Assembly (NCBI GenBank): GCA_942493125.1
Contig: OW818667.1
Coordinates: 868,001-932,000, forward strand
From: Fusibacter_C sp942493125
Lineage (GTDB): Bacteria > Bacillota > Clostridia > Peptostreptococcales > Acidaminobacteraceae
Reading direction: 5' to 3'
DNA length: 64,000 nt
The notes beneath the pieces are model-generated. The model worked only from the letters and a program-made list of their open reading frames with translations, ran no database searches and was not told where the DNA came from. Both the position numbers and the translations under genes were made by a program. How positions within the stretch are numbered: the stretch's first letter is position 1; the number at the start of each line of letters is the position of its first letter. This document shows, piece after piece, positions 26,999 through 36,390 of the stretch.

Positions 26999-28438
26999 CG
27001 ATAAATGCGTGATGCTTTTAACGTCGTCGTTGATCGTCTCTGCCGCTGACATTTGTTCCAATGTAATGGCACCGATTTCCTGGAATTTCACTGTATTTGA
27101 AAGAAGTGTATCTGAAGCTTCTTCAATGACCGTTTCAATAAATTCAAATTGATTGTAGATGGCTTCAATCAACTTAGCCTCAGAAGCGAGCGCCGTGTCC
27201 ACGACATGGAAGCTCGCTTTCATATTGTCATAATTTGCACTCAATGTCGACATACTGTCGTGTCCATGTGCCATTGCCTCTTGACCTAAAGTCGACTGAG
27301 TCACCGCTTCACGTGTAGAGTCGATGAATTCTGCTGTGATTTTACGAATGCCCTCAGCAAACTGGCCACTTTCTTCTGACAACTTTCTGATCTCTTGTGC
27401 CACCACGGCAAACCCTTTTCCATGTTCCCCAGCACGCGCTGCTTCTATGGAAGCGTTAAGTGCCAACAAGTTGGTCTGATTTGAAATGGCTGCGATGCCA
27501 TCTAAAAAGCTGTAAATGGCGTCCATCTTCGTTGACAACGAATTGATGGTTTCAAAACTCTGCGTTATGGCTTGGTTCATCACAGCCATTTGATCGTCCA
27601 TTTTTGATAACGCTTGGCCACTATCAGAAACATTATCAGTGACTGTCGCAAATAACTGCTTGAGTTCATGCATGAGCGCGAAAGTCTCTTTGACTTTTAC
27701 ACCCGATAGTTGAACGCTGTTTTTTGCAGCGATCAAATTTTCTGAAGTATAGTCGATGCGCTTTGATAATGCGCCTATCGCATCGTTGATTTCAACACTG
27801 CTTGCAAGGCATTGGCCCATTTGATCAGAGGCATTTAACGCGCTATGGTCCATCTGGGTACTCGTCTGGTTGATCTTATCAAATACCGTTTGCAGTTGAT
27901 TAAAAGCCTCTTTGCTTTGAGCACTTTCGCTCTTGGCTTCTACGATGGTCTCCTGTCCCCATTTGGATAACAATGTCAACACGAGAAACGCACAGATATA
28001 GGCGCTTATTCTTGGAATAAAATCACCAAGCCCGAGCCCAGGTTCCAATAAAAACTCTGAATTCACGACATAAAGTACCGTCAAAAGCGTCGATGAAAAG
28101 ATGCCGAAACTCAACATGAGTTTGATGTTGAAATATAATGCTTGCATAATCAATGCTAAGAAATAGATATTGAACATGCGCGATAAGCCACCGTTGACTG
28201 CCGACATCCCAATTGCCGCCAAAAAAGGAATGAAGATCAGCACTTCACCTCTCAGAATCATGTTGATTGGCAATCTACTGATGAGTGTTCCTATCGATGC
28301 CGACGCAGCGGTCAAAATCACAGCGCGTATACCGTATGCCGTCCCCCCATTGATAAAAGCTGTTATGGATAAAATAATCGCAAATGCCCAAACAAATCCA
28401 ACATTGGCCAAGATTGCGCGTTTCATATTGTAATTCAT
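26966..28438 (-). CDS. Methyl-accepting chemotaxis protein
   Basis: The 490-residue receptor has about six hydrophobic segments in residues 1-165 and no large external domain, then a cytoplasmic signalling domain. The hairpin tip region NQTNLLALNASIEAARAG followed by GKGFAVVAQEIRKLSE is the conserved CheA/CheW contact. No clear HAMP domain is seen. The ATG at 28438 is chosen because GGGGGG lies 5 bases before it; an in-frame GTG at 28462 lacks a good site. The sensed signal is probably in the membrane. No che genes are in the window. Confidence 0.93.
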   Translation of the reverse strand: MNYNMKRAILANVGFVWAFAIILSITAFINGGTAYGIRAVILTAASASIGTLISRLPINMILRGEVLIFIPFLAAIGMSAVNGGLSRMFNIYFLALIMQALYFNIKLMLSFGIFSSTLLTVLYVVNSEFLLEPGLGLGDFIPRISAYICAFLVLTLLSKWGQETIVEAKSESAQSKEAFNQLQTVFDKINQTSTQMDHSALNASDQMGQCLASSVEINDAIGALSKRIDYTSENLIAAKNSVQLSGVKVKETFALMHELKQLFATVTDNVSDSGQALSKMDDQMAVMNQAITQSFETINSLSTKMDAIYSFLDGIAAISNQTNLLALNASIEAARAGEHGKGFAVVAQEIRKLSEESGQFAEGIRKITAEFIDSTREAVTQSTLGQEAMAHGHDSMSTLSANYDNMKASFHVVDTALASEAKLIEAIYNQFEFIETVIEEASDTLLSNTVKFQEIGAITLEQMSAAETINDDVKSITHLSSELTALAKRA

Positions 28439-28463
28439 AATGCCCCCCGTTTGCGTCGCCACG

Positions 28464-29226
28464 CTATTTGATCATCTTTAATATAAATGTTTTAGGAATG
28501 CCTTTATCGAAGACATCGCTAGATAAATTGGGTTCTTCAATTAGGGCTTCAATTCTGAAACCACTTTGTGCTGCTGCAGTAACGATTTCACCTAGTGTCC
28601 AATTTCTCAAGTAGACTTTTTCAGGTGTTTCATCTTCTAGATACTTGCCATAGGAGACAAACTTTTCTGTAAGCGCAGTATCAAAATAATCCCCTTCCAC
28701 TTTATGCTTCCTGACCTTTGCGGTAGAGCCCCTCGATACGATCAACTTGGTGCTGACTGGATGAAAATCCCTGACTATTGCGGTGCCGCCGTCTTTTAAT
28801 ACGTCGACCATCATGTTAAAAAAGCTGGCTAAGTCAGTAAAATAATGCAAGATCCCCATCTCTGCAATGGCAATGTCAAAGGACGCGTCCCGCGTCATCT
28901 TTAGAACATCTTCCACGACATAGTTGATTGAAACCTTTGCTTCTTCAGCCAATTGTTCGGCATAAGCTTTGTTTGACTGTGAAAAATCAACGACAGTCAC
29001 TTCGGCGCCCAATAAACTCAGCGCTACTGCCTTGTTTCCATTTGAGCCCATCACGTTGAGTATTTTTTTGCCTTCGACATCACCCAATTGTTCAGCCAAA
29101 GGTCCTAATATGTTTAGCGGGTCCTTTGCAATTTTTTCTTGCGTAGTCCTGTGGCGTTCCAAATCTTTCAACCCATGCATTCGCATGTTCTTTTTCCCAT
29201 GCGTTTTTATTTTCTGTATTCGACAT
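28464..29226 (-). CDS. SAM-dependent methyltransferase, frameshifted near the N terminus
   Basis: The class I methyltransferase core includes LNVMGSNGNKAVALSLLGAE (SAM-binding) and VTVVDFSQSN. The long frame opens at 29186, but an ATG at 29226 with AGGAG 6 bases upstream begins another frame reading MSNTENKNAWEKEHANAW and RFGTPQDYARK, the usual start of this family. The two frames join if one base is removed from an A6 run at 29132-29137, giving YARKIAKDPLNILGPL. So the gene carries a one-base insertion, or the sequence has an error there. Substrate unknown. Confidence 0.82.
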
Positions 29227-29265
29227 TTTAGCTCCTATGATCGCTTTATTTATTTCCTTATCTAT

Positions 29266-29381
29266 GGAAATAGCATAATTACCTTTTAAGTTGCAAAATT
29301 CCTTTATATCGAATTTGAAAATGGCTCAATCAAGCCGTTTTGATAAATGAAATTCATACAATTTGGAATTATGCAATTTCC
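29266..29381. repeat. MITE-like element, copy C (116 bp) with 8-bp target duplication
   Basis: Terminal inverted repeats GGAAATAGCATAATT / AATTATGCAATTTCC (one mismatch) enclose a core different from copies A and B. The sequence TTATCTAT is present immediately outside both ends (29258-29265 and 29382-29389), a perfect 8-bp duplication expected from transposition. It lies just upstream of the methyltransferase start. Confidence 0.88.
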
Positions 29382-29389
29382 TTATCTAT

Positions 29390-29694
29390 CCACTAACATA
29401 ACCTTGCGCTTATGTATATATAATCTTTTCTACTTTTCGGCTTATTTAGTGGCTATTATAATGATTTTAGCCCATTTATGCAAGTCCTTTTAGGCGATAA
29501 CCTTACATTTTCGCAAATAAACAAAGCCACTTTTACCATCTTAATTATACAACGAAAATCGGTCTCATATTGACGTCGTCTCATGAATGATGTAAAATTT
29601 ATTAGTTATGGCACTTTTATTAAAAGCATATCAAAGGTCTTAATAGCGGAAAAGCATTTCCTTTATTGACCCAATTATAGAGAAGGAAGTATAT
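29390..29694. other. Non-coding region upstream of prfC
   Basis: No ORF or RNA family is recognised. It contains an inverted pair CCACTAA (near 29390) / TTAGTGG (near 29447) and a TATAAT-like box near 29457, which might belong to a prfC promoter. The prfC ribosome site AGAAGGAAG is at the right end. Confidence 0.35.
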
Positions 29695-31323
29695 ATGTCT
29701 GAAATCAATCAATTAACGAGTCAAGAACTGAATCAAGAATTGGTCCAAGAAGTCAAGAAAAGACGAACTTTTGCGATCATTTCACATCCGGATGCTGGTA
29801 AAACGACACTCACAGAAAAATTTCTGTTATACGGCGGCGCCATTCGCGAAGCTGGTACAGTAAAATCTAGAAAATCTCAAAAACACGCAGTTTCCGACTG
29901 GATGGAAATCGAAAAACAAAGAGGCATCTCTGTCACATCCAGTGTGCTTCAATTCAATTATTCGGGTCACTGCGTCAATATCTTGGATACCCCTGGTCAC
30001 CAGGACTTTAGTGAAGACACTTACCGTACGCTTATGGCAGCAGATGCAGCGGTCATGGTTGTGGATTCCTCAAAAGGTGTTGAAAGTCAAACGAAGAAGC
30101 TCTTTAAAGTCTGTAAAATGAGGGGCATTCCGATTTTTACATTTATCAACAAAATGGACCGTCAAGGTAAAGACCCATTTGAGCTCCTTGAAGATATCGA
30201 GAGCAGCCTTGGCATTCACTCATATCCTATGAACTGGCCTATTGGTTCCGATAAGCATTTTAAAGGCGTTTATAATCGCGAGAAAAGCGAAATCGAACTT
30301 TTCAATGACAGCAACCACGGTCAAAACATGGCTAAAGTCGTCTCTGGCGATATTGCAGATGAGAAATTCAATGCTTTACTCGGTCCACAATTGCAGCAAA
30401 AGTTGGTTGATGACTTAGAGCTCCTTGATCACGCTGGCGATGCTTTCAACCTCGAGAAGATATTAAGTGGCGATTTGACACCTGTATTCTTCGGTAGTGC
30501 CCTTACAAACTTTGGCGTCGAGCCATTTTTACAGTCGTTCCTGGAGTTAACGCCACCGCCACTCGCGCGAAACAGCAACAACGGCGAAGTCGATCCGGAA
30601 ACGCCGAACTTTTCTGGCTTCATCTTTAAAATCCAAGCAAATATGAATCCAACCCATAGAGATCGCATCGCCTTCTTGAGAATTTGTTCAGGCAAATTTA
30701 CGAAAGGCATGCAAGTCAACCACGTTCAAGAAAACAAGAAAGTGAGACTTGCCCAACCGCAACAGTTTATGGCGCAAGATCGCGTCATCGTTGAGACTGC
30801 CTATCCTGGCGACATCATCGGCATCCATGATCCGGGCATTTTCCGCATTGGAGATACGCTTTGTGAAGACAATTCCGGCCTTAAATTTGAAGGTATCCCT
30901 GTATTCGCACCAGAACATTTCGCCAAAGTCTTTACGAAAAACTCACTGAAGCGTAAACAGTTCATCAAAGGCATCGAACAGCTTTCTGAAGAGGGCAGCA
31001 TTCAAGTGTATAGACGGCCAAACATCGGCGTTGAAGAGCTCATCGTCGGCGTCGTCGGCGTCCTACAATTTGAAGTCCTCGAATACCGCTTAAAAAATGA
31101 ATACGGCGTCGACGTCATCATCGAGTCACTTCCATATCGTTATGTGAGATGGATCAAATCGGATAATTTCGACCGTCAAAACTTCTCCATGACAATGGAC
31201 ACGATGTTGGTACAGGACGAAGACGACAACCCAGTTTTGATCTTCCAAAACGATTGGTCCATTCGTCAAATCGAAGAGCGCAACAAAAATATCAAGCTCG
31301 AAGAAATTTCATTGCGTAAGTAA
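29695..31323 (+). CDS. prfC: Peptide chain release factor 3
   Basis: RF3 is a GTPase that recycles RF1/RF2 from the ribosome. G motifs are HPDAGKTTLTEK, DTPGHQDF and NKMD, with the RF3-specific insert YGGAIREAGTVKSRKS. The length of 542 residues and the C-terminal domains are complete. An AGAAGGAAG site precedes the ATG. It is one of few plus-strand genes here and stands alone before a terminator. Confidence 0.97.
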   Translation: MSEINQLTSQELNQELVQEVKKRRTFAIISHPDAGKTTLTEKFLLYGGAIREAGTVKSRKSQKHAVSDWMEIEKQRGISVTSSVLQFNYSGHCVNILDTPGHQDFSEDTYRTLMAADAAVMVVDSSKGVESQTKKLFKVCKMRGIPIFTFINKMDRQGKDPFELLEDIESSLGIHSYPMNWPIGSDKHFKGVYNREKSEIELFNDSNHGQNMAKVVSGDIADEKFNALLGPQLQQKLVDDLELLDHAGDAFNLEKILSGDLTPVFFGSALTNFGVEPFLQSFLELTPPPLARNSNNGEVDPETPNFSGFIFKIQANMNPTHRDRIAFLRICSGKFTKGMQVNHVQENKKVRLAQPQQFMAQDRVIVETAYPGDIIGIHDPGIFRIGDTLCEDNSGLKFEGIPVFAPEHFAKVFTKNSLKRKQFIKGIEQLSEEGSIQVYRRPNIGVEELIVGVVGVLQFEVLEYRLKNEYGVDVIIESLPYRYVRWIKSDNFDRQNFSMTMDTMLVQDEDDNPVLIFQNDWSIRQIEERNKNIKLEEISLRK

Positions 31324-31363
31324 TATGAAAATCGATTGATAATTTAATACGTCACAAAATCAC

Positions 31364-31399
31364 AAAACCGCCCTTATCAATATGCTAGGGGCGGTTTTT
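31364..31399. terminator. Bidirectional terminator between prfC and ftsX
   Basis: A stem AAACCGCCC / GGGGCGGTTT is flanked by T residues on the plus strand and A residues on the left. It serves convergent prfC and ftsX. Confidence 0.85.
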
Positions 31400-31403
31400 C
31401 TTT

Positions 31404-32291
31404 CTACTTTTTCTTGATGAGCTTGAGACCGAATAGACTTGCAACCAAGCCGAGCACCAAACTGACGCCGATCGTTCCTGTGGCTATGGTAATCAAGATT
31501 TCCTGCGCATTTATGACTGGGAAAAATGGTATGACACCCTCAGTAAAGTTACCTATGCGCGTTGCAAAGCCTAAATATGCAGCTGCCGCTAAAACGCCAG
31601 ACACCAGAGTCAGTACGACACCTTCAATAATAAACGGCATATTGATAAACATATCGGGTGCGCCGAGAAGCTGTAGTGTATTGATTTGGTCCTCATGTGC
31701 ATGAACCCCTTCCCGGATGATATGTGAGGTTATGATAAATGTAGATATGCCTACTGCAATCGTCATGATGATGCCCAATAATGCGACGAGTCCAGAAATT
31801 CGACTGATTTTTTCAAGAATCGTGCGATTGTCTCTAATGTATTCCAGTTGATCGTTTGTTTCGAGCGTTGTCACGATCGGTTCAAGTTGATCAATGTCTA
31901 TGCCGATTTCCAGATACGCTTCAAAGGGATTTTCGTCAAATTGACTGAGTATTTTTGCCTCTTGTCCAAGTATTTCGGACATTTTTTCAAAGGATTGTTT
32001 CGCAGTGATTGCCTCCACTGACTTGACGCCGTCTATGTTTTCAATCTCAAGGATCAAGGCTTCAACCGCATACTGATTTAGGTTCGCTGGATAATACGCA
32101 CTGATCTCCGCTTCGTCCTCGAGGGCATTGGTAAATGTCGTACTCAGCCACCAACCAGAAAGTGTCAACGTGGTTATGAAGAATATTAGCGCTAAACTGA
32201 TCATAGATAGAAAGCTCGATAGGCCGTTGAGTTTGACGATCGTCTTGACTTCATCCATGTAATACTTTGCATTTCTAAACCCTCTAAACAT
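31404..32291 (-). CDS. ftsX: Cell-division ABC permease FtsX
   Basis: The 295-residue protein has four membrane segments in FtsX order: one near residue 35, an external loop of about 110 residues (55-165), then three near the C terminus. FtsX transmits ATP-driven motion of FtsE to a periplasmic or wall hydrolase or its activator. The ATG at 32291 (8-base overlap with ftsE) has GGGG upstream; the open frame further upstream is inside ftsE. Confidence 0.93.
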   Translation of the reverse strand: MFRGFRNAKYYMDEVKTIVKLNGLSSFLSMISLALIFFITTLTLSGWWLSTTFTNALEDEAEISAYYPANLNQYAVEALILEIENIDGVKSVEAITAKQSFEKMSEILGQEAKILSQFDENPFEAYLEIGIDIDQLEPIVTTLETNDQLEYIRDNRTILEKISRISGLVALLGIIMTIAVGISTFIITSHIIREGVHAHEDQINTLQLLGAPDMFINMPFIIEGVVLTLVSGVLAAAAYLGFATRIGNFTEGVIPFFPVINAQEILITIATGTIGVSLVLGLVASLFGLKLIKKK

Positions 32292-32964
32292 GGCTGCCAC
32301 CCCTTTCGAAAGTGAATGCACCCGCCTGCATAACGAGCATAGAGGTCGAATCAATTTTATCGACTAAATGCGTGGCATGCGTTGTGATGAGTACACTCGT
32401 TTCATGGTCATTGAATGAAGCCAGTAGATTGAGGACATTGATGGCATTTGATTGATCGAGATTTCCCGTCGGTTCATCCGCGACGATGAGCTTTGGCCGT
32501 CTTGCAACAGCACGTGCGATTGCGACGCGTTGACACTCGCCCCACGACAATCGATCCACGGTGTGGCCTAGCTTATGTGCTAAACCGACGCGCTCAATAT
32601 ATTCAGTTGCAATGCGTTTCATATCTGAATGCGAAAAATCCAAGAATCTTAACCCAAGCATGACATTGTCTAAAACACTACGTCCCTCAAGCAATCTAAA
32701 GTCCTGAAAAATCGGACCGATCTGCGTCCGCATACGTCTGATATCCTGATCTTTACCGGCACTAATTGACTGACCCAACACTTCAAAAGTGCCACTTGTC
32801 GGTACTTCAATCCCCAATATGAGTTTCAACAAACTCGTCTTGCCCGAGCCGCTTGGACCGGTTATGAGTACGGTCTCCCCTGCGCCTATTGAAAGGTCAA
32901 ACGGCTTTAACGCCAAGGTACCGTCTTTATATTGTAAACTGCATTGATTTGCTTTTATCATCAT
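32284..32964 (-). CDS. ftsE: Cell-division ABC ATPase FtsE
   Basis: The 226-residue ATPase has the Walker A GPSGSGKTS, Q-loop IFQDFRLL typical of FtsE, and Walker B LIVADEPTGNLD. The signature motif reads LSWGECQRVAIARA instead of the usual LSGGEQQRV, so two positions of this ATP-contacting motif differ. GAGGT precedes two consecutive ATGs (32964 and 32961); either may be used. It follows the coiled-coil gene after 5 bases. Confidence 0.93.
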   Translation of the reverse strand: MMIKANQCSLQYKDGTLALKPFDLSIGAGETVLITGPSGSGKTSLLKLILGIEVPTSGTFEVLGQSISAGKDQDIRRMRTQIGPIFQDFRLLEGRSVLDNVMLGLRFLDFSHSDMKRIATEYIERVGLAHKLGHTVDRLSWGECQRVAIARAVARRPKLIVADEPTGNLDQSNAINVLNLLASFNDHETSVLITTHATHLVDKIDSTSMLVMQAGAFTFERGGSHV

Positions 32965-32969
32965 ACACC

Positions 32970-34067
32970 TCAAAATAGACTGATTGTAATTTGTAGCTCT
33001 AGTCGGTCTTCAAAATTCGCGATTTTCTTGATTGTATTCTTACCTAGAATTGACTTTAGATTAAAGACGAGGTCGCCAGCACTGAATAGATCTTTTAGTG
33101 CACTCTGGCTCATGGGTAAATTGTAGAAGGCGCCACCAGTGACGACATACTGGATCGTCTGACTATCCAAGAGTTCAAAATAGCCATCGAGTTCGATCTC
33201 ATAGCTTGGAAATGAAAGTGACACTCCATCATCTTTAAAATCGAAAGTCAGTTCCGGCAAATCGTCTCTTTCATCCAACAAGGCGTTGAATTTGACTTCT
33301 CTGATCGTCCCTCTAGTATTAAACAGAGATACGTTCACCTCTACAGTATCTTCAGGCAAATCGCCCTTTTCTATGATCTCCGTGAAACTCAGAATCGTCT
33401 CAGCAAACAAAGGTTTCAAACTCGCCCATAACGCCTCTATAGAATCGAGATATTCTTGATAATGCGCTTTTTCAGAGGCCAAACCTTCCAAGTAACTTTC
33501 CAATTCTAATTTGGCTTTATTTTTATCCATCGCTGTTTGAGCCAACAATGCTTCTTGATTTTCCATTTCGACGAGGAGATTATCTAGCATTTCGCGTTCT
33601 CTCACGAGCTGTAGCCTTACGGATTCTGTTTCGTTCATTAAATTGTCAACGTTTTTTGATAAATCCCTAAGTAAATTGATGCGATTGACGAGATCTTTCA
33701 AATTTTTTGCACCTAATACAATCTCAATATTTGATGCGATGCCTGCACGTTGCTGTATTCTTAGCACTTCGCCCAAGTTTTGCTTGAGTGCTTCATAAGC
33801 CGACTCTTGAGCCTCAATCGCACGCTGCTTTTCACTGATATCAGTCTCGATTTTCTGGATATCTTCTCCGAGCTTCGAAATTTCTGTGTTGAGCATCTCT
33901 ATTTCTGATGAGAGAACAAACAACGACTCGATGATGGCCTGTTCCTCTTTTGTAATCTGCGTCAATTTGTTCTGTGCTTCTGTGTCATTTGGCTGTGCAA
34001 ATGATAAGCTACCCAGTATTAAAAGGATGCTTCCCATGAGAAGCACATATTTTAGAATCATTTTCAT
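32970..34067 (-). CDS. Secreted coiled-coil protein, likely FtsEX partner
   Basis: The 365-residue product has a signal peptide (1-23, cut after SFA) and a long coiled coil (about 27-205) like the N-terminal half of PcsB, CwlO or EnvC. Those proteins dock on FtsX and carry or activate a wall hydrolase. Here the remaining 160 residues are beta-rich and show no CHAP, NlpC/P60 or M23 catalytic motif. It is the first gene of a three-gene operon with ftsE and ftsX. The ATG at 34067 has GGAGG upstream. Confidence 0.8.
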   Translation of the reverse strand: MKMILKYVLLMGSILLILGSLSFAQPNDTEAQNKLTQITKEEQAIIESLFVLSSEIEMLNTEISKLGEDIQKIETDISEKQRAIEAQESAYEALKQNLGEVLRIQQRAGIASNIEIVLGAKNLKDLVNRINLLRDLSKNVDNLMNETESVRLQLVREREMLDNLLVEMENQEALLAQTAMDKNKAKLELESYLEGLASEKAHYQEYLDSIEALWASLKPLFAETILSFTEIIEKGDLPEDTVEVNVSLFNTRGTIREVKFNALLDERDDLPELTFDFKDDGVSLSFPSYEIELDGYFELLDSQTIQYVVTGGAFYNLPMSQSALKDLFSAGDLVFNLKSILGKNTIKKIANFEDRLELQITISLF

Positions 34068-34250
34068 ACCGCTTTTTCCTCCGTTATCTCTATCTATTGT
34101 ATCAGAAATGCCCCAAAAGACGATAAAATAGTTTGATTGACCTATCATTTTTCTATCAATAGAACGATTTGTATGTTTTTTATGGCAATAAGGGGTAAAA
34201 TGGCATATAATAGTATAGCACATATCCCATTCGTGAAAGGAGGCGCTAAA

Positions 34251-35567
34251 GTGCACAGAACCCTACCCAATATTTTATTTATCTTGATCCTTTTCATTTT
34301 GGCAACGGCTTTCCCGCTTAGTACGGACATCTTATCGCTTAATTTATCACAGAAGATCGTCGATAAGCCCGTTGAAGAGCTCCAGGTTGATCCTGAACTA
34401 TCTACCGTAATCCCAACTGAGCCAGACACCCTTTTAAATGCATTCATGACGTTTGATATAGATAGTACGACAGCCGTATTCCCTGAGGCATTTTTAAATG
34501 CCTATGCCATCGACGTCACAAAAAACGATGTCGTCATAGCGACTAAGCCATTGTCCGAACTAGGCTATGAGCTTTTGGATAACACGCAAAACACTAAGAC
34601 AGTCAAAGTACCAAAAACGGAAATTCTAGACGGATTGGCAGCAGGTTATTACACACTGACGCTCAAAGCCGATGATAGCGTTTTCGACTTTAACTGGTAC
34701 AGCTCTAACCACGTGTATGATAAGACTTTGTTAAAAACTTCAAATACAATTAACAATGGCCAAACCAGTATCACATTGTTTTTCCCAACCAGCGACTATA
34801 AAAATGTCGTTCCAATCACAAGACACATTGCATCGCCAAGTAACAGATGGCGAACATTATATACGCTGCTCTCCAATGGCCCAAAAGCTGGGCTAGGCTT
34901 ATACGAAACAATTCCAGTGATTCCATATTCACCTAACATTAGAATTGGCGGGAATGTCGCCAACATCTACTTGTACACGAAGGACCTTGCAAATTTCGAA
35001 GGCAAATTTGGTGTAATCACAGAAGCTATCACGCGAACTTTCATGACACTTGGCCCACTTGAAGGCGTCAGTTACTTAGTTGATGACAGCAAAGCAGCAC
35101 CTTATTCAGGTGTCGATTTGACGAAAACTTATTCTCATTCCTTTACAAATAACGCTTTTATCGGATACAGCCATGAAACAACGCACATGATGCTTATGCC
35201 ATTACCATTACAAACGGCAACTTTAGATGAGCGCATTCGTGAAGCGTGGGCAATCATGCAGTTTAAAACCGGCGGTTCAGAATTAATAAGTGATCGCATT
35301 CAAAGTATTCCAGATGAAGTGATGCTCATCGATTATACTTTGGAAGGGACGGCATTGACACTGAACGTATCAAGTAGCCTCCAGACGATTTACAACGCTG
35401 GGACAATATACAATGATTTGATGGTTAAAAGTATTCTATATACCTACATGAGTTTGCCAGAGGTTGAAACGGTAAAAATCATGGTCGATGGCGCACCATT
35501 TGCAGCAGAGGGGTATGATTTCGCACAACCATTGAAACCAGATCCTTATATCAATATGGAACCTTAA
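34251..35567 (+). CDS. Secreted GerMN-domain protein
   Basis: The 438-residue protein starts at GTG (34251) with AAAGGAGG 8 bases upstream. A signal anchor occupies residues 8-27. A GerMN domain lies at about 180-285 (FFPTSDY, LLSNGPKAG, TEAITRTFMTLG), and a second, weaker copy at the C terminus (about 365-420). GerMN domains occur in spore-germination and wall-associated proteins and probably bind peptidoglycan. It is divergent from the coiled-coil gene, which points to a cell-wall role. Not necessarily a sporulation gene. Confidence 0.8.
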   Translation: MHRTLPNILFILILFILATAFPLSTDILSLNLSQKIVDKPVEELQVDPELSTVIPTEPDTLLNAFMTFDIDSTTAVFPEAFLNAYAIDVTKNDVVIATKPLSELGYELLDNTQNTKTVKVPKTEILDGLAAGYYTLTLKADDSVFDFNWYSSNHVYDKTLLKTSNTINNGQTSITLFFPTSDYKNVVPITRHIASPSNRWRTLYTLLSNGPKAGLGLYETIPVIPYSPNIRIGGNVANIYLYTKDLANFEGKFGVITEAITRTFMTLGPLEGVSYLVDDSKAAPYSGVDLTKTYSHSFTNNAFIGYSHETTHMMLMPLPLQTATLDERIREAWAIMQFKTGGSELISDRIQSIPDEVMLIDYTLEGTALTLNVSSSLQTIYNAGTIYNDLMVKSILYTYMSLPEVETVKIMVDGAPFAAEGYDFAQPLKPDPYINMEP

Positions 35568-35570
35568 CTA

Positions 35571-35619
35571 AAAAGCTCAGATTCGACAGGATCATTATCC
35601 TAATCGACTCTGAGCTTTT
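35571..35619. terminator. Bidirectional terminator after the GerMN gene
   Basis: AAAAGCTCAGA / TCTGAGCTTTT forms an 11-bp stem with inner TCGA pairing and T-runs on both strands, between convergent stops. Confidence 0.85.
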
Positions 35620-35635
35620 ATAATTGTTGTCATGA

Positions 35636-36325
35636 TTAAAATGGCCCGCCATAGATATTGCCAGCCATCGCCTCAAGTTTTTCGGCATTGCAGACAACAA
35701 TTTTCTTATGAGCACGTGCTATGATGCCTTCTTCTTCCATCTGTTGGAACGCTCGATGCAGTTGCCTATAAGTCGTTCCAATATATTCTGACACATCTTG
35801 AAGTGAGTCTTTGAGAAGCACGTCATGGTTTTCATTTTCATGGGCTCTCAAATAGCTTGCCAATCTGTTTTTTACTGGATAAAGCAAATTTGACGCATGG
35901 TGGCGATCCGCGACTAGGAGCTTTGTCGAAAGTGACCTTGCAACATATTGTAAAAAAGGTGGGTAATCGATGGCATGTTGACGCAAAATGGCCATGGGGA
36001 TTCGAATGAGCTCTGATGGCATGACGGCGTCCACTGAGCAAGAAGCGTCAAGCGCATTGAGTAATTCCACTTCGCCAAGTGAATCAAACGTGCTGTAAAA
36101 CTGGATGAGAAAGGCTTTGCCATTATCATGGATTTGAAATACTTTCAGCTTGCCACTAACGAAAAAATAAAAGTATTGCATCGGTTCGTTGGCGATAAGG
36201 ATTGCTTCATCCCTACCAAAACGCGTCAGTTCAAAGCTTTCAAACACTTCTTTTGGCAAAATTTCTTCAAGATTATTTTGCACGATATATTTATTAAGAC
36301 GTTTCGGATCATTTAGAAGTTGCAT
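35636..36325 (-). CDS. Crp/Fnr-family regulator (YeiL-like)
   Basis: The 229-residue regulator has a cyclic-nucleotide-type sensor domain (about 30-140) and a winged helix with YIGTTYRQLHRAFQQMEEEG. No Fnr-type cysteine set is present. The ATG at 36325 is preferred because GGGAGG lies 4 bases before it. It is divergent from the paired small transporter genes, and a palindrome in the shared promoter region is its likely binding site. Confidence 0.9.
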   Translation of the reverse strand: MQLLNDPKRLNKYIVQNNLEEILPKEVFESFELTRFGRDEAILIANEPMQYFYFFVSGKLKVFQIHDNGKAFLIQFYSTFDSLGEVELLNALDASCSVDAVMPSELIRIPMAILRQHAIDYPPFLQYVARSLSTKLLVADRHHASNLLYPVKNRLASYLRAHENENHDVLLKDSLQDVSEYIGTTYRQLHRAFQQMEEEGIIARAHKKIVVCNAEKLEAMAGNIYGGPF

Positions 36326-36390
36326 GTGACCTCCCATTATTAGACGTTTATATGTTACTTTATCGATTAAAAGATGTGCTCTTTCACAAA

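Noticed and set aside
16483..29381. CRISPR array or insertion sequence
   Set aside because: The repeats are kilobases apart, have inverted ends and no regular spacers; no transposase or cas gene is present.
34251..35567. Spore germination operon
   Set aside because: Only GerMN domains are present, which also occur in non-sporulation wall proteins; no other ger or spo gene is near.
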